This document shows, piece after piece, positions 6,161 to 6,387 of a stretch of DNA of 6,387 nt. Made by a program: the position numbers and the translations under genes. Numbering within the stretch: the stretch's first letter is position 1; every line of letters starts with the position of its first letter. This stretch comes from H2-BAC3 sp045863035 (GTDB lineage: Bacteria > Bacteroidota > Ignavibacteria > Ignavibacteriales > Ignavibacteriaceae). The stretch is taken from assembly GCA_045863035.1 (NCBI GenBank), contig BTUV01000132.1:1-6387 (forward strand), written 5' to 3'. The notes beneath the pieces were generated by a model. That model was not told the DNA's origin and did not search any database. It worked only from the letters and a program-made list of their open reading frames with translations.

Positions 6161-6214
6161 AAAATCTGACCAAATCGTAAAAATCTACGAATACGATCTA
6201 AAAACACAGATTTT
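6161..6214. repeat. Nested inverted repeat, possible bidirectional terminator-like structure
   Basis: The outer arms AAAATCTG (6161-6168) and CAGATTTT (6207-6214) are perfect 8-bp complements, and the right arm continues into a run of six T. Inside, ATCGTA (6174-6179) pairs with TACGAT (6192-6197). The arms are AT-rich and the 38-base interior is long, so folding strength is uncertain. Confidence 0.4.
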
Positions 6215-6327
6215 TTCATAATTTGTCATACTAATTTTAGTGATAAATTGTGGAAAAAATATATTGAGTCAGACCCTTATCGCTGACGATGCAATTTGGA
6301 AAAAGGAAATTCCGGATACAGTGGCGA

Positions 6328-6340
6328 TGCTACAGTAGCA
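6328..6340. repeat. 13-base palindrome TGCTAC-A-GTAGCA
   Basis: A perfect 6-bp inverted repeat around a single central base, resembling an operator-type site more than a hairpin because the loop is too small. It is followed by aaaccccc. No gene is seen immediately downstream within the window. Confidence 0.4.
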
Positions 6341-6387
6341 AAACCCCCGCTTCCGATGTACAATGAACAATATATAATTTTTAAGCC

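Larger units (their letters stand above)
6027..6387. other. Intergenic region of 361 bp after the T9SS gene
   Basis: No supported gene lies here on either strand. The plus strand has only short open frames, such as a 9-codon ATG frame at 6079-6108 with a G-rich upstream. The minus-strand open frame covering 5992-6219 overlaps the end of the T9SS gene and resembles no known protein. The spacer contains inverted repeats at 6039-6072 (CCTCAG/CTGAGG, 22-base loop), 6133-6156, 6161-6214 and 6328-6340. No tRNA or clear intrinsic terminator is seen. Any next gene begins beyond the window. Confidence 0.6.

Noticed and set aside
5992..6219. A 75-residue minus-strand frame overlapping the 3' end of the T9SS gene.
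   Set aside because: Its 3' part is antisense to a well-supported sorting domain, its composition is Phe/Arg-rich from A/T runs, and no family is recognised.
6245..6340. A minus-strand frame of about 30 codons containing IVSDKG, reminiscent of the integrase-core IVSDxG motif, and a TGAGTCAGACCC string as sometimes seen near transposons.
   Set aside because: The frame is short, interrupted by a stop, and lacks any other transposase or integrase motif; the match is too small to support a mobile element.

Overview
The window looks like an ordinary chromosomal stretch from a member of the Fibrobacterota-Chlorobiota-Bacteroidota (FCB) group, most likely Ignavibacteria or a close relative. The strongest clue is the 954-residue exported protein, which ends in a textbook type IX secretion (T9SS) sorting domain (QNFPNPFNP ... 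LGREVKTL ... SGVYLYEL ... KKMVLLK). The style of the DinB and Aat proteins and the AT-rich heptamer repeats in the spacers agree with this. The assignment is inferred from sequence style; no phylogenetic test was possible.

Layout. (1) Positions 1-1514, minus strand: a two-gene operon with an isoaspartyl peptidase/type-2 asparaginase upstream and a DinB-fold protein downstream, overlapping by 10 bases. A 7-bp-period tandem repeat begins at the first base after the DinB stop codon. (2) Positions 1515-1670: a divergent spacer holding weak promoter-like elements for both directions. (3) Positions 1671-2748, plus strand: a DUF2721 three-helix membrane protein overlapping by 8 bases with a short leucyl/phenylalanyl-tRNA-protein transferase (Aat). 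A second heptamer array again begins at the first base after the Aat stop. (4) Positions 2749-3161: a 413-bp spacer with the heptamer array, several small hairpins and no convincing gene. (5) Positions 3162-6026: the large T9SS cargo protein. (6) Positions 6027-6387: a spacer with inverted repeats and no convincing gene.

How the genes relate. Two genes act on damaged or tagged proteins: the isoaspartyl peptidase removes isoaspartyl dipeptides or hydrolyses asparagine, and Aat adds Leu/Phe to N-termini to mark proteins for ClpS/ClpAP. They lie in separate, divergent operons, so a functional link is only suggestive. The DinB and DUF2721 partners have no assigned role. The T9SS protein appears to stand alone as a secreted or surface-attached product.

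I see no CRISPR array, tRNA or rRNA, intact mobile element, phage gene or defence system. The most notable observation is that two unrelated, oppositely oriented genes are each followed, with no gap after the stop codon, by a related degenerate heptamer array.
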